Assembly: GCA_030148805.1 (NCBI GenBank)
Contig: JASBSS010000015.1
Coordinates: 2,501-66,500, forward strand
Length of the DNA stretch: 64,000 nucleotides
From: Thiogranum sp.
GTDB taxonomy: Bacteria > Pseudomonadota > Gammaproteobacteria > DSM-19610
Direction: 5' to 3'
The notes under the pieces are model-generated. The model saw nothing but the letters and a program-made list of their open reading frames with translations. It did no database searches and was not told where the DNA came from. The position numbers and the translations under genes were made by a program. This document shows, piece by piece, positions 46,555 through 57,035 of the stretch. Within the stretch, counting starts at the first letter, position 1; each line of letters starts with the position of its first letter.

Positions 46555-48156
46555 TTACGCGTTCCCCGCCAAGGCGTCGAGCCATCGGGGCGAGCGCAGC
46601 AGGCGTTGCGCCGGCCATAAAACCAGACTGCCGCTACGGTAGGGCTGCACCACCAGATCGGCCGGCACCTGCGGCCGCGCGCGAGCGTCCCGCACCAGCA
46701 GGTAGCCTTGTGGATGCTCGTGCAGCCATTGGCGCACCCCATCTGCCGGGACCGCGCTCAGCGGCGCACGCAGGCGGCCGAGAAACTGGAACTGGCCATG
46801 GTAGCGACCCACCCAGCCAAGGGTGTGACCCTGGCGCTGCAGCTCGCCCAACTGGGTGGCCAGCGTCTGCAGACGATACTGCGGCGCCAAGGGCGGGACC
46901 AGGGCGAGATACAGCGTGGCGCTGCTCAACACACCGGCCAGGGTCAACGCGCGCACGGCCGCCAGGGGGCGCAAGCGCAGCCACAGAAACGGCACCGCGC
47001 CCAGCATCAGCGCCACGCCCCAGCCCCGATGCAAACCCTGGACCCAGGCCGGCGCGGCGGCCGCCGGCCACCAGGCCAACCCGCTCAAGGCACCCCCGAG
47101 CAATAACAGCAGCAGCGCCGCCGGCCAAAGCGACCACTTGCCGGCGGCCACCGAGGCCAGGGCGCGCGCCAGCAACAACACCGCCAGCGGCAGGAGGGGC
47201 AACAGGTATTTGGCCTGCTTGCCGCTGATCAGACTGAATACCAGCAAGGCCGGAAGCAATACCGCCAGACAGAAACGCACCCCGTCGTCGGCCGGCACCA
47301 GGTGGCGCAGCCCGCGCCACAGGGGCGGCCACAGCACCCACGGCAGCAACAGCAAGGGGAACCAGAGCAGGTATTCCCACCAGGGACCGCGGTGGGCGAA
47401 CGACGCCACCACCCGCCCGGCCGATTGCCCCCAGAAGATCGCCTGCCGATAGGCTTCGCCACCGCTCAACCCGGCCGGCAGCGCCCAGCTCAGGGCCAGG
47501 GCGGCCCCCAGCGACAGCGCCGCCGCGGCCCCCAGATACCAACGCGGCCAGCCACGGGCGGGTGCGGCGCGGCGCCACCAGGGCGCCAGCAACAACGCGG
47601 GCAACACCGGCAGCAGGATCACCGGCCCCTTGGCCAGCACCCCCATGCCGATGCCCAGCGCCACCCAGAGCCAGCCCCGCCCGGCACCCGCGGCGGCCTG
47701 CAACACGCCCGCCCATGCCGCCAGCGCCGCGAGCACCAGCAGCAGGTCGAACTGCACCAGGGTGTAGAAATTCATCCAGAAAAGGCCGCCAAAAAGCAAC
47801 CAGGGGGCCATCTGTGCCGTTAGCGCGCTGTGCGGCCACAAACGCCGCGCCAGGCGGGCAGTACCCCACAGCGCCCCGAGGCTCAGGCCAACGGGCAGCA
47901 GCCGTGCCGGCCATGGCGAGACGCCGAACAGACCCCATAGCGCCTGGATCATCCAGAACAGCAGCGGTGGCTTGTGACTGTAGGGCTGGCCGTTGAGATA
48001 AGGCACCAGGAAATCGCCGCGCACCCACATCTCCCAGGCCACGCTGAGATACCGGGTTTCGTCCACCGGCAACAACGGCCGCGTCGCCAATTGCAGCGCG
48101 CCAAGCAATCCCACCAGAGTCAGCAGCGCGGGCCAACCGGGGCGGGAATCGCTCAC
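46555..48156 (-). CDS. GT39/ArnT-like membrane glycosyltransferase
   Basis: Polytopic transferase of 533 residues with a dozen or so helices, using a polyprenyl-phosphate sugar donor. The N-terminal luminal motif PLLPVDETRYLSVAWEMW holds the acidic residues of GT39/GT83 enzymes, and PYSHKPPLLFWMIQALW follows. The C-terminal 120 residues form a soluble periplasmic part. The start is GTG at 48156, 26 bp after the LAB_N gene; an earlier start would overlap it. Operon context with a GT2 and a LAB_N protein suggests transfer of a sugar to lipid A or another envelope lipid; acceptor unknown. Confidence 0.82.
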   Translation of the reverse strand: MSDSRPGWPALLTLVGLLGALQLATRPLLPVDETRYLSVAWEMWVRGDFLVPYLNGQPYSHKPPLLFWMIQALWGLFGVSPWPARLLPVGLSLGALWGTARLARRLWPHSALTAQMAPWLLFGGLFWMNFYTLVQFDLLLVLAALAAWAGVLQAAAGAGRGWLWVALGIGMGVLAKGPVILLPVLPALLLAPWWRRAAPARGWPRWYLGAAAALSLGAALALSWALPAGLSGGEAYRQAIFWGQSAGRVVASFAHRGPWWEYLLWFPLLLLPWVLWPPLWRGLRHLVPADDGVRFCLAVLLPALLVFSLISGKQAKYLLPLLPLAVLLLARALASVAAGKWSLWPAALLLLLLGGALSGLAWWPAAAAPAWVQGLHRGWGVALMLGAVPFLWLRLRPLAAVRALTLAGVLSSATLYLALVPPLAPQYRLQTLATQLGELQRQGHTLGWVGRYHGQFQFLGRLRAPLSAVPADGVRQWLHEHPQGYLLVRDARARPQVPADLVVQPYRSGSLVLWPAQRLLRSPRWLDALAGNA

Positions 48157-48181
48157 CGGCGCGGCCGGCGCTCCGGCGGCG

Positions 48182-48466
48182 CTATTCGGCACCGGCCGGT
48201 CGCTGCCGCCGCCGGTGGATGAAATACAGATTGCGGCTGTAGATGAGTACGCCCAGCGACTGGCCGAGAATGAACACGGGATCGCCGATGTGCAGCGCGT
48301 AGGCAAACAAGGTCGCCCCGCCGGCGAGGCTGAAATACCAGAAAGCCACCGGGATCAACGATTGCCGGTGGCGTTCGCTGTACACCCATTGCACCAGAAA
48401 CCGTGCCGAGAAGAGGGCCTGACCGGCGAATCCCACGGCCAGCCAGCCGACAGATGGATCAGACAT
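48182..48466 (-). CDS. Lipid-A-disaccharide synthase N-terminal domain (LAB_N) protein
   Basis: Small membrane protein of 94 residues with three helices, matching the LAB_N domain normally seen at the N-terminus of some LpxB proteins and as stand-alone genes in glycolipid operons. Typical text is GFAGQALFSARFLVQWVYSERHRQSLIPVAFWYFSLAGGATLFAYALHIGDPVFILGQSLGVLIYSRNLYFI. It resembles SweET/PnuC-type transporters in pattern; flippase activity is speculation. The ATG at 48466 has GGAGG nine bases upstream and overlaps the GT2 end by 8 bp. Its frame continues upstream to the G10 tract, so a frameshift there could fuse it to the GT2. Confidence 0.85.
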   Translation of the reverse strand: MSDPSVGWLAVGFAGQALFSARFLVQWVYSERHRQSLIPVAFWYFSLAGGATLFAYALHIGDPVFILGQSLGVLIYSRNLYFIHRRRQRPAGAE

Positions 48467-49271
48467 CCCAGAGTTCCTCCTGCGCCGGCGCGCGACAGGG
48501 GCGGCGGCGCAGCCAGGCCACGCCCAGGTAGTCGCTGATGCCCCCCCCCCGCGCCGGCGGCGGGAGTTCGCGCCCGAGACGGCGTCGCTGCAACCACATG
48601 ACACCGGCCAGATCGACCAACCCGACCCAGAGCCGGTTGCCGATCCCGTATTTGGACGCCCCGCGCCGGCGGGCGCGGTGACTGACCGGCACCGAGACCA
48701 CCCGCACGCCGTCGCGTTGCATCAACGCCGGCAGGAATCGGTGCATGTGATCGAATGCCGGCAGGCGTAGAAACGCAGCGCGTGGAAACACTTTCAAGCC
48801 GCAACCGGTGTCCGGGGTGCCGTCTTTCAGCAGCCGGGCACGCACCCCATTGGCCACCCGCGAGGCCAAACGCCGCGACAGACTGTCCTCGCGGCGGGTG
48901 CGGTGGCCGGCCAGCATGACGCCGTCCGGGTCGCCGCGATAAGGTGCCAGGCGCGCGAGCAGCCCGTCGATGTCGGCCGGATCGTTCTGGCCGTCGCCAT
49001 CGAGGGTGATGATCCAGGGCGCGCGCGCCGCCTGGACCCCGGTCAGCAACGCGCTGCTCTGGCCAAAGCAACGCGGATGGCGCAGCACCCGCAGCTGCGG
49101 GCAGTCCGATTTGGCGTGACGCAACTCGCCGGCCGTGGCGTCGTTGCTGCCGTCATCGACAACGATGACCTCCCAGGCCGACCACGGCCGTAGCGCAGCG
49201 CTGATTTCAGCCAGCAACGGACGCACGTTCCCGGCCTCGTTGCAGACCGGCACGACAACAGAAAACTCCAT
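48459..49271 (-). CDS. GT2 family (ArnC/DPM-like) glycosyltransferase with G10 tract
   Basis: Cytoplasmic glycosyltransferase of 270 residues that probably loads a sugar on undecaprenyl phosphate. It begins [20 protein letters not shown] and has [26 protein letters not shown] (DxD metal motif), [11 protein letters not shown] and [12 protein letters not shown]. The ATG at 49271 follows GAGGGG. Unlike most relatives it lacks two C-terminal helices; near residue 241 the coding strand has ten G in a row, after which the reading frame ends about 27 codons later. It heads the GT2 / LAB_N / GT39 operon. Confidence 0.88.
   Translation of the reverse strand: MEFSVVVPVCNEAGNVRPLLAEISAALRPWSAWEVIVVDDGSNDATAGELRHAKSDCPQLRVLRHPRCFGQSSALLTGVQAARAPWIITLDGDGQNDPADIDGLLARLAPYRGDPDGVMLAGHRTRREDSLSRRLASRVANGVRARLLKDGTPDTGCGLKVFPRAAFLRLPAFDHMHRFLPALMQRDGVRVVSVPVSHRARRRGASKYGIGNRLWVGLVDLAGVMWLQRRRLGRELPPPARGGGISDYLGVAWLRRRPCRAPAQEELWDV
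48541..48550 (-). repeat. Homopolymer tract of ten G (coding strand)
   Basis: A run of ten C on the plus strand (ten G on the coding strand) within the GT2 gene. Losing one G would join the GT2 frame to the downstream LAB_N gene; gaining one G would give a different tail ending at 48355. Confidence 0.85.
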
Positions 49272-49338
49272 GAATCCCCTCGTATTTTTCTGGATAAATG
49301 CCGCCACGGCGCGGTTCGCTTCCGCTATAGTGAGACGC

Positions 49339-51426
49339 ATGAGCGATGCCGGCAACTATAGCAACCACCTGCGCGCCGAGACCAGTCCGTACCTGCTGCA
49401 GCACGCTGCCAATCCGGTGGACTGGTACCCCTGGAGCGCCGAGGCGTTGGCGAAAGCGCGCCTCGAGGACAAGCCCATTCTGCTGTCGATCGGCTATTCC
49501 GCCTGCCATTGGTGTCACGTCATGGCGCACGAGTCGTTCGAGGACCCCGCCACCGCAGCGGTGATGAACGAGCTGTTCGTCAACATCAAGGTCGATCGGG
49601 AGGAACGCCCGGACCTGGACAAGATCTACCAGACCGCGCACGCCTTGCTGACGCGGCGCAACGGCGGTTGGCCGCTGACCATGTTCCTCGCCCCGGACAC
49701 CCAGATTCCGTTTTTCGGTGGCACCTATTTTCCCGATCGGCCGCGCCACGGAATGCCCGCGTTCAGCGATCTGTGCCGACACGTAGCCGGGTTCTACCGC
49801 GAACACCGCGAGGAACTGGAGCCACAAAACCGCTCGCTGATCGAATTCATGGACAGCATGAACCAGGTCGAGGCGCAGCCGGGAGCCGACACGCATTTAT
49901 CGGCGATGCCGCTGGATGTGGCCCGGCAGCAACTCGAACAGCAGTTCGACGCCACCCACGGCGGTTTCGGCGCGGCGCCCAAATTCCCCCACCCCACCAG
50001 CCTGGAACGCCTGCTGCGGCACTGGGCCGGAACGCGTGAGGACGGCAACCCCGACCGACGCGCCCTGCACATGACGCTGCACACGCTCGATCGCATGGCG
50101 CTCGGTGGCGTCTTCGACCAGCTAGGCGGCGGCTTCTGCCGCTATTCGGTCGACGAGCGCTGGATGATCCCGCACTTCGAAAAGATGCTCTACGACAACG
50201 GGCCGCTGTTGTCGCTCTACAGCGAAGCCTTCGCCGCCACCGGCAACCCGCTCTACCAACGGGTGGTGGCACAGACCGCGCAGTGGGTGATGCGGGAGAT
50301 GCAATCTCCCGAGGGGGGGTACTACTCCAGCCAGGATGCCGACAGCGAGGGCGAGGAAGGCAAGTTCTATGTCTGGACGCAAGCCCAGCTGCGCGCCGTA
50401 CTCGACGCCGACGAGTATGCGCTGGCCGCGGCACGCTATGGCTTCGACCGCGAAGCCAATTTCGAAGGCCGCTGGAACCCCCACGTCTTCAGCAGCATCG
50501 ACGATCTCGCCAGGCGTTTCGGACAGTCGCCCGAGATGATCGAACAGACGCTGCAGCGGGCGCGCGCCAAGCTGTTCGAGGCGCGTTCACAGCGCGTCGC
50601 CCCGGGGCGCGACGAAAAAATCCTGGTATCGTGGAACGCGCTGATGATCAAAGGCATGACCCAGGCCGCACGGATTTTCGCGCAACCGGCTTATCGACAG
50701 TCGGCCCAGGCCGCGCTGGGCTTCATCCACGACCGGCTATGGCGCGATGGCCGACTGCTGGCCACCTGCAAGGACGGCCGCGCGCACCTCAACGCCTACC
50801 TCGACGATTATGTGTTTCTCATCGACGCCATTTTGGAGCACCTGCAAACCGAGTGGGACAGCGACCAGCTGCAGTTCGCGCTGCAACTGGCCGAGGCCGT
50901 GCTGGCTCACTTTGCCGACCCGGCCGGGGGGTTCTACTTCACCGCCGATGATCACGAGCCGCTCATCCAGCGGCCGAAACCGCTCAGCGACGACGCTCTG
51001 CCCGCGGGCAATGCCATCGCCGCCAAGGTCTTCGGGCGTCTCGGCCACCTGCTCGGCGAGCCGCGCTACCTGGAGGCGGCCGAGCGCACCCTGCAAGCGG
51101 CCTGGCCGGCCATGCAGCGGAGCCCCTATGGGCACACCGGACTGCTGTCGGCGCTGGAAGAAACGCTCTATCCGGTGGAAACCCTGATACTGCGCGGCGA
51201 CGACGATCTGCCGCAGTGGCTAGCCGAGACAGCCAGGGGTTACGCACCCCGGCGCATGGTCTTCGCGGTTCCAGATCGGACTGGCGAGTTGCCGGGGCTG
51301 TTGGCGCAACGGCGCGCACCGGACCACGGTGGCTGTGTGGCCTACCTCTGTCGCGGCACCCAGTGCCAGGCGCCGGTCGGCGACCTGGACTCGCTGCGAG
51401 CGTTACTGGACACGGATCGCGCCTAG
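49339..51426 (+). CDS. YyaL/DUF255 thioredoxin-domain protein
   Basis: Cytoplasmic protein of 695 residues in the YyaL / SPATA20 family. The N-terminal thioredoxin-like domain (about 1-170) begins [24 protein letters not shown] and has the CHWCHVM redox motif. A large (alpha/alpha)6 barrel resembling sugar epimerases follows ([54 protein letters not shown]). Function is not established. The ATG at 49339 follows a TATAGT sequence by 7 bases; a longer frame from 49135 runs into the divergent glycosyltransferase and is rejected. Confidence 0.88.
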   Translation: MSDAGNYSNHLRAETSPYLLQHAANPVDWYPWSAEALAKARLEDKPILLSIGYSACHWCHVMAHESFEDPATAAVMNELFVNIKVDREERPDLDKIYQTAHALLTRRNGGWPLTMFLAPDTQIPFFGGTYFPDRPRHGMPAFSDLCRHVAGFYREHREELEPQNRSLIEFMDSMNQVEAQPGADTHLSAMPLDVARQQLEQQFDATHGGFGAAPKFPHPTSLERLLRHWAGTREDGNPDRRALHMTLHTLDRMALGGVFDQLGGGFCRYSVDERWMIPHFEKMLYDNGPLLSLYSEAFAATGNPLYQRVVAQTAQWVMREMQSPEGGYYSSQDADSEGEEGKFYVWTQAQLRAVLDADEYALAAARYGFDREANFEGRWNPHVFSSIDDLARRFGQSPEMIEQTLQRARAKLFEARSQRVAPGRDEKILVSWNALMIKGMTQAARIFAQPAYRQSAQAALGFIHDRLWRDGRLLATCKDGRAHLNAYLDDYVFLIDAILEHLQTEWDSDQLQFALQLAEAVLAHFADPAGGFYFTADDHEPLIQRPKPLSDDALPAGNAIAAKVFGRLGHLLGEPRYLEAAERTLQAAWPAMQRSPYGHTGLLSALEETLYPVETLILRGDDDLPQWLAETARGYAPRRMVFAVPDRTGELPGLLAQRRAPDHGGCVAYLCRGTQCQAPVGDLDSLRALLDTDRA

Positions 51427-51434
51427 CCCTCCGC

Positions 51435-52277
51435 TCAGCCCCCGGGCTTGACCCCGAGCGCGAAGCGCGTCTGCACGTCCATCCACAGGCCGTCGGCGGT
51501 CTTCAACGAGGCGACGTAGTCGAGGTGGCTACGGCGCAACTCATCCAACCGCGACGGCTCCACCTGCTGCAACAAAGCCTGCATCGCGGTGTTGGCGATG
51601 ATCTCCCACCATTGGCTTTCGTCGCCCAGATGATACCCGAGCTGCACCACCTGGGTTTGAATCCGCTCCAGACCGGCTGCCTCCAGCATTTCGCGGCAAT
51701 GGTGCAAAGAGGTAATACGTTGGCTGCCGACCGGCCCGGGCGGCAAGCTCACCCCGAATGCCGGCAGGGTCTGGAGAAAATGCTCCAGCATCGGCTGGAA
51801 GGCGCTTTCCTCGAAACAGGTGAAGGCGAGTGTCCCACCGGGGCGCAAAACCCGCGTCCATTCGTTCAGCGCGGCCTGCATGTCAGGTAGAAAAAACAAG
51901 CCGTAGGAACAGACCACGTAATGGAAGTAATTGGCCTTGAAATCGAGCCGCTCGGCGTCCATTTCGTGCAGGTCGATAGTGTCCAACCCCATTTTGCGCG
52001 CGTTCGCCTCGGCCCGCGCCAGCATGGCGGGGGAAATGTCGATGCCGTGCACCCGCCCCTGCGCGCCGATTGCCTGCGCCAGGGGAACCGCCACCGCGCC
52101 GCTGCCGGTGGCCACATCGAGCACCCGCGAACCTGGCCGCGGACGCACGAAGTCGGTCAGCCGGTCGGCGCAAAAGGGGAAAAAGCGGGTGGAGGGATTG
52201 TCGTAGCCCGCGGCGACGCGCTCGAAAACCTCGCGCACCGCCTGTTTGTGCTGCTTGGCGTTCGCCGCCGCGCTCAA
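51435..52277 (-). CDS. Class I SAM-dependent methyltransferase (UbiE-like)
   Basis: Methyltransferase of 280 residues with motif I VLDVATGSGAVAVPLAQ, IDISPAMLARAEANARKMGL and ETLRPGGTLAF-type motif (WTRVLRPGGTLAFTCFE). The substrate cannot be inferred; the last 90 residues are helical and not typical of UbiE. The start appears to be a TTG at 52277 that overlaps the kinase stop (TTGA), so translation is coupled. It is the last gene of the glycine-riboswitch operon; the adjacent adenosine kinase-like gene would suit removal of adenosine derived from its by-product S-adenosylhomocysteine. Confidence 0.8.
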   Translation of the reverse strand: MSAAANAKQHKQAVREVFERVAAGYDNPSTRFFPFCADRLTDFVRPRPGSRVLDVATGSGAVAVPLAQAIGAQGRVHGIDISPAMLARAEANARKMGLDTIDLHEMDAERLDFKANYFHYVVCSYGLFFLPDMQAALNEWTRVLRPGGTLAFTCFEESAFQPMLEHFLQTLPAFGVSLPPGPVGSQRITSLHHCREMLEAAGLERIQTQVVQLGYHLGDESQWWEIIANTAMQALLQQVEPSRLDELRRSHLDYVASLKTADGLWMDVQTRFALGVKPGG

Positions 52278-53215
52278 AAGCCCTCCAGGGGCACGGCGAA
52301 CGCCGCCTGATAGCGTTCACGGAACTCTTCCCGGGTGAAGCTGTGGTTCTGGGTGCCATGGCGCTCGATCTTGAACGCGCCCATCAGCGCCGCCATGCGA
52401 CCGGTCACTTCCCAATCCAGCCCCTGCATCAGCCCATACAGCAGACCGCCGCGGAAGGCATCGCCGCAACCGGTCGGGTCGACAATCCCGCTGACCGGGG
52501 CGCACGGAATATCGATGCGCTTGTCGTGATGATAGATGCATGAGCCCTTGCCGCCGCGGGTGACGATCAACGCCTCGACCTTACCGGCGATATCGTGCGG
52601 CGACCAGCCGGTGCGGTCCTGCAGCAACTGCGACTCGTAGTCGTTCACGCACACCCAGGTCGCCTGCTCGATGAAACGCCGGAAGTCGTCGCCGTCGAAC
52701 AGCGGCATCGCCTGACCGGGGTCGAAAACAAAGGGGATGCCCGCCTCGACGAACTGGGCGGCGTGATCGATCATGCCCTGGCGGCCGTCGGGCGAGACGA
52801 TACCGAGCGTCACCCCCTCGGCGTCCGAAACCTTCACCTGATGCGCGAAATTCATCGCGCCAGGATGAAACGCGGTGATCTGGTTATCGTCCTGATCAGT
52901 GGTGATAAAGGCCTGCGCGGTGTACGCATCGTCGATCTGCACGATGTGGCGACGGGGGATGTCGTGCTGGTCGAGCCACTCGGCATAGGGCGCGAAATCC
53001 GTGCCGACGGTCCCCATCGGCAGGGCATCGCCGCCGAGCAGCGCCAGATTGTAGGCGATGTTGGCGGCGCAACCGCCGAACTCGCGCCGCAACTCGGGGA
53101 CGTGGAAAGAGACATTCAGGATATGCACCTTGTCCGGCAGGATGTGATTCTTGAAATGGTCCTGAAACACCATGATGGTGTCATACGCGAACGATCCGCA
53201 GATCAGTGCCGACAT
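52274..53215 (-). CDS. PfkB family carbohydrate kinase, adenosine kinase-like
   Basis: Ribokinase-fold kinase of 313 residues. PfkB signature 1 is FGGCAANIAYNLALLGGDALPMG and signature 2 is DPTGCGDAFRGGLLYG with the catalytic aspartate. The start MSALICGSFAYDTIMVF and the CVNDYESQLL region resemble bacterial adenosine kinases. Phosphorylation of adenosine to AMP would aid SAM-cycle turnover. It lies 31 bp after dgkA in the gcv operon and overlaps the methyltransferase start. A different nucleoside or sugar substrate remains possible. Confidence 0.85.
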   Translation of the reverse strand: MSALICGSFAYDTIMVFQDHFKNHILPDKVHILNVSFHVPELRREFGGCAANIAYNLALLGGDALPMGTVGTDFAPYAEWLDQHDIPRRHIVQIDDAYTAQAFITTDQDDNQITAFHPGAMNFAHQVKVSDAEGVTLGIVSPDGRQGMIDHAAQFVEAGIPFVFDPGQAMPLFDGDDFRRFIEQATWVCVNDYESQLLQDRTGWSPHDIAGKVEALIVTRGGKGSCIYHHDKRIDIPCAPVSGIVDPTGCGDAFRGGLLYGLMQGLDWEVTGRMAALMGAFKIERHGTQNHSFTREEFRERYQAAFAVPLEGF

Positions 53216-53246
53216 GCTACCTCCAGAATGAACAAAATTTCTTGTC

Positions 53247-53609
53247 TTAGGTGAACAACACTACCGCCCAGACCGCGCCGGCGTTGGCAATGGCGAGAAA
53301 CACCGCGGCCGAGCCGACGTCCTTGGCGCGTCCGGCCAGCGGGTGGTATTCGTTGCCGATGCGGTCGACGACCGCCTCGATGCCCGAGTTGAGCAATTCG
53401 ACCACCGGCACGATCAACCAGGCGCCGATCATGACCGCGCGCTCCACCGCCGTGTCGCCGAGCCATAGCGCCAGCGGCACCAGCAGCAGCGTCAGCGCCA
53501 GCTCCTGGCGAAACGCCGCCTCGTTGGCGAAACAGGCTTTGAAACCGTTGCACGAACAGACGCCAGCGCGCACAACCCGCATCAAACCGGTGTTGTCCGC
53601 CTTACCCAT
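53247..53609 (-). CDS. dgkA: Diacylglycerol kinase
   Basis: Small trimeric inner-membrane kinase of 120 residues that recycles diacylglycerol, a by-product of membrane-derived glycan synthesis, to phosphatidic acid. Three helices are evident, with the catalytic/ATP region VELLNSGIEAVVDRIGNEYHPLAGRAKDVGSAAVFLA holding the conserved glutamates and asparagine. It starts 6 bp after gcvPB, same strand; placement in a glycine-cleavage operon is unexpected. Confidence 0.95.
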   Translation of the reverse strand: MGKADNTGLMRVVRAGVCSCNGFKACFANEAAFRQELALTLLLVPLALWLGDTAVERAVMIGAWLIVPVVELLNSGIEAVVDRIGNEYHPLAGRAKDVGSAAVFLAIANAGAVWAVVLFT

Positions 53610-53615
53610 ACGGAT

Positions 53616-55067
53616 TCAGGCGCCGGGATTCCAACGCACATCCAGTTCGCGCGCCGCGCGTACCTCGTCCAGGCGGCGCACCGGCTGGGTGTGCGGCGCT
53701 TCGTGCAGAAGCTCCGGATGGCTCTGCGCCTCCTGCTGAATCTGGCACATCGCCTCGACGAAGCCGTCGAGTTCCTCGCGCGCTTCGGTTTCCGTCGGTT
53801 CGATCAGCAGACATTCGGGCACCAGCAAAGGGAAATAAGTGGTCGGCGCATGATAACCGAAATCGAGCAGCCGTTTGGCGAAGTCCATGGCGGTCACCCC
53901 CTGCTGCTTGGCCTGGCGCTTGAGGGTGACGATGAATTCGTGCGTGGCGCGGCGCTGCGGATAGGCGAGATCGAAACCCGCCGCCTGCAGGCGTTTCATC
54001 AGGTAGTTGGCATTGAGGGTGGCGAATTCCGCCACCCGATGCATGCCTTCGCGCCCGAGTAGACGCGCGTAGACATAGGCCCGCAACAATACCCCGACGT
54101 TGCCCATGAACGCCGACAGGCGCCCGATACTCTGCGGACGCTCCTGCTGCGTGATCCAGCGGTACTCGTCGCCATCGTAGGCTACCAGCGGCACCGGCAG
54201 AAACGGCTCCAGACGGTTGCTGACGCCGACCGGCCCGGCACCCGGACCGCCGCCACCGTGCGGCGTGGAGAAGGTCTTGTGCAGATTCATGTGGATCACG
54301 TCGAAGCCCATGTCGCCGGGACGCACCTTGCCCAGGATGGCATTGAGATTGGCGCCGTCGTAATACAGCAGTCCGCCGGCCTGGTGGACGATCTGCGCGA
54401 TCTCCTTGATCCGGCGCTCGAACACACCCAGGGTCGAGGGATTGGTCAGCATGATACCGGCGGTCTGCGGACCGACCGCGGCGCGCAAGGCCTCGATGTC
54501 GACGTCGCCCTGTTTGTCGGTGGGGATTTCCTTCACCTGGTAGCCGCACATGGTCGCGGTGGCGGGATTGGTCCCGTGGGCGGCATCCGGCACCAGGATT
54601 TCATTGCGCGCCTGGTCGTCGCGCGCCAGATGATAGGCGCGGATCATCGCCACGCCGGCGAATTCGCCCTGGGCACCGGCCGCCGGCGTCAGCGAGACGG
54701 CCTGCATGCCGGTGATGTCCTTGAGCATTTCCTGCAGTTCATACAAACAGGCCAATACCCCCTGCCCCGCGCTCGCCGGCGCCAGCGGGTGACGGGCGAG
54801 AAAACCCGGCAGCATGGCCAGCGAGTTGCAGGCGCGCGGGTTGTATTTCATGGTGCACGAACCCAGCGGATAGAACTGGGTATCGATGGAAAAATTCTTC
54901 TGCGACAGCCGCGTGTAGTGGCGCACCGTCTGCATCTCGGAGACTTCGGGAAGCGCCGGCGGCTGGTCGCGCAGGAACTCCGCGGGAATATCATCAACCG
55001 CCGCCGCGGTGGCCGGCGCCAGCGATGGCGCCCGCCGGCCCGGCCGGGAGTGTTCGAATATCAACAT
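53616..55067 (-). CDS. gcvPB: Glycine dehydrogenase (decarboxylating) subunit 2
   Basis: PLP-bearing half of the split P-protein of the glycine cleavage system. The 483-residue product has the PLP lysine in [27 protein letters not shown], with [13 protein letters not shown] near the N-terminus and [13 protein letters not shown]. It forms an alpha2beta2 enzyme with GcvPA. A tpx gene lies between the two subunit genes. The single-chain GcvP of enterics is absent here; the split form is common in Gram-positive bacteria, thermophiles and some gammaproteobacteria. Confidence 0.97.
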   Translation of the reverse strand: MLIFEHSRPGRRAPSLAPATAAAVDDIPAEFLRDQPPALPEVSEMQTVRHYTRLSQKNFSIDTQFYPLGSCTMKYNPRACNSLAMLPGFLARHPLAPASAGQGVLACLYELQEMLKDITGMQAVSLTPAAGAQGEFAGVAMIRAYHLARDDQARNEILVPDAAHGTNPATATMCGYQVKEIPTDKQGDVDIEALRAAVGPQTAGIMLTNPSTLGVFERRIKEIAQIVHQAGGLLYYDGANLNAILGKVRPGDMGFDVIHMNLHKTFSTPHGGGGPGAGPVGVSNRLEPFLPVPLVAYDGDEYRWITQQERPQSIGRLSAFMGNVGVLLRAYVYARLLGREGMHRVAEFATLNANYLMKRLQAAGFDLAYPQRRATHEFIVTLKRQAKQQGVTAMDFAKRLLDFGYHAPTTYFPLLVPECLLIEPTETEAREELDGFVEAMCQIQQEAQSHPELLHEAPHTQPVRRLDEVRAARELDVRWNPGA

Positions 55068-55109
55068 CTGGATTAGACCTTTACTGTCTTGCCGGCTCGC
55101 CGGCTGCGC

Positions 55110-55607
55110 TCACAAAGCCGCCAGCGCGGCGGCGTAATCGGGCTCCTGGGCGATTTCCGGCACCAACTGGGTGTAGACGACCTTGTCGTTTTCGTCCAAG
55201 ACCACCACCGCGCGTGCGGCGATACCGGCCAGCGGGCCGTCAGTAATCAACACACCATAGTCCTTGGCGAAGTTGCGCGAACGCATCATCGACAGCGCGA
55301 TCACCTTGTCGACGCCTTCGGCGCCGCAAAAGCGTCCCTGGGCGAAGGGCAGATCGGCCGATACCGCCAACATGACAGTATCGCCGTGCTTGGCCGCCTC
55401 GGCGTTGAAACGCTTGGTCGAGGCCGCGCAGACGCCCGTGTCCAGGCTGGGCACGATATTCAGCAGTTTCTTCTTGCCAGCGAAATCCGCCAGGCGCCGG
55501 TCGTTGAGCTCGCCATCGACCAGGTGGAAATCCGGCGCCTGAGTACCGATCGCCGGCAACTCGCCGTTGGTATGTATCTCATTGCCTTCGAGCGTAATGG
55601 TCGCCAT
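55110..55607 (-). CDS. tpx: Thiol peroxidase Tpx
   Basis: Atypical 2-Cys peroxiredoxin that reduces hydrogen and lipid peroxides using thioredoxin. The 165-residue product has the peroxidatic C60 in [17 protein letters not shown] and the resolving C93 in [12 protein letters not shown]. Length and motifs match the family. It sits inside the gcv operon, 28 bp after gcvPA and 42 bp before gcvPB, so it would be co-regulated with glycine cleavage by the upstream riboswitch. Confidence 0.97.
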   Translation of the reverse strand: MATITLEGNEIHTNGELPAIGTQAPDFHLVDGELNDRRLADFAGKKKLLNIVPSLDTGVCAASTKRFNAEAAKHGDTVMLAVSADLPFAQGRFCGAEGVDKVIALSMMRSRNFAKDYGVLITDGPLAGIAARAVVVLDENDKVVYTQLVPEIAQEPDYAAALAAL

Positions 55608-55635
55608 AACTAACGTCTCCTCATGCTCTGGCCCC

Positions 55636-57033
55636 TCAGGCCATTTTCGGTTGCACCGGACAGCCGGCGGTGGTTTGCTTTTCGATCACGCGGGCCATGT
55701 GGCCTTGGTACAGATCGAGGTCCTCCTCGGTCTTGGTCTCCGTGGCACACACCAGCAGGCAGTCGGCCAGCTCCGGATAGTCCTGCTCCAGTTCATATCC
55801 CGGTTGCAGATTATGCGCATACAGCGGTCGCAACAGACGCGGCAAGGGTAACGCACTGCTGATGACGGCTTCGTGAAAGAACGGCCGGTTGAAGCGCGGC
55901 TGCAGATGCTCGCTGCAAAGCCTGTCCACCAGGGCGCGGGTGTTGGCGTGGCTGGCGAGCGCGACGCGGCGCAAACCTTCGCCGCCGAGCAACGCGGTGT
56001 GGATGGTCGCGGCCGTGACCAGCAGGCCCTGGTTGGTGCAGATATTGGAGGTGGCCTTCGAGCGACGGATGTGTTGCTCGCGCGCCTGCAGTGTCAGGGT
56101 GTAGCCGACACGCCCGTCGCGGTCCACCGTGCGCCCGACAATGCGCCCGGGCATTTGCCGGACGAACTGCTGACGCGCGCACATGAAGCCGAAATAAGGG
56201 CCACCAGAGGACAACGGCACCCCCAGCGGCTGACCTTCGCCGACGACGATGTCGGCACCGGCCGCGCCCCACCGACCGGGCGGCTTCAACAACGCCATGG
56301 CTACGGGATTGACCACCGCGATGACCAACGCCCCGTTGCTGTGGGCCCAGTCGGTGATGCTGTCGACCTCTTCCAGCACCCCGAAGAAATTCGGCTGCTG
56401 GATCACCACCGCGGCGATGTCCTCGCCATCGTGGGCGGCGAGGCTTTCCAGCGCCGTATGGCCGCCGGCCTCGTCATACGCCACCTCGATCAGCTCGATG
56501 TTCTGACTGCTCACGATCGCCTGGGCGGTACTGCGGTAGGCGGGGTGTGCGTTGCGCGGCAGCAGGATCCGCTGGGACTTGGATTTGCGGTTGCTGCGCA
56601 CCGCCATGAGGATTCCCTCGGCCAGTGCCGAGGCGCCGTCATAGAGCGAGGCATTGGCCACATCCATCGCCATCAGCGCCGTCATCATGCTCTGGAACTC
56701 GTAGATCAGCTGCAGCGTGCCCTGACTGGCCTCGGCCTGATAGGGGGTATAGGCGCTGTAGAACTCGCCGCGGGTCACGATCTGCCAGACCGCCGCTGGA
56801 ATATGGTGCTCGTAGGCGCCGGCGCCGATGAAACACAGCGGCTCGCCGTCGGCCGCGGCGCGTCGGCTCATCAGCCGCGTCACCGCCTGCTCGCTCAGGC
56901 CCGCGGGCACCTTGGCGAGTTTGCCGCAACGCAGCTCGGGTGGAATTTCGTCAAACAGGTCTTCGATGGACTCGACGCCGATCACCGCCAGCATTTCGCG
57001 GATATCCTGTTCCGTGTGGGGGACGAACGGCAT
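55636..57033 (-). CDS. gcvPA: Glycine dehydrogenase (decarboxylating) subunit 1
   Basis: Second half of the split glycine decarboxylase, pairing with GcvPB. The 465-residue product begins [31 protein letters not shown] and has [40 protein letters not shown] and [18 protein letters not shown], all typical. It starts 2 bp after gcvH. Decarboxylation transfers the methylamine of glycine to lipoyl-GcvH. Confidence 0.97.
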   Translation of the reverse strand: MPFVPHTEQDIREMLAVIGVESIEDLFDEIPPELRCGKLAKVPAGLSEQAVTRLMSRRAAADGEPLCFIGAGAYEHHIPAAVWQIVTRGEFYSAYTPYQAEASQGTLQLIYEFQSMMTALMAMDVANASLYDGASALAEGILMAVRSNRKSKSQRILLPRNAHPAYRSTAQAIVSSQNIELIEVAYDEAGGHTALESLAAHDGEDIAAVVIQQPNFFGVLEEVDSITDWAHSNGALVIAVVNPVAMALLKPPGRWGAAGADIVVGEGQPLGVPLSSGGPYFGFMCARQQFVRQMPGRIVGRTVDRDGRVGYTLTLQAREQHIRRSKATSNICTNQGLLVTAATIHTALLGGEGLRRVALASHANTRALVDRLCSEHLQPRFNRPFFHEAVISSALPLPRLLRPLYAHNLQPGYELEQDYPELADCLLVCATETKTEEDLDLYQGHMARVIEKQTTAGCPVQPKMA

Positions 57034-57035
57034 GC

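Noticed and set aside
48157-48306. N-terminal extension of the GT39 protein
   Set aside because: It is the LAB_N gene in another frame and lacks any membrane or domain logic.
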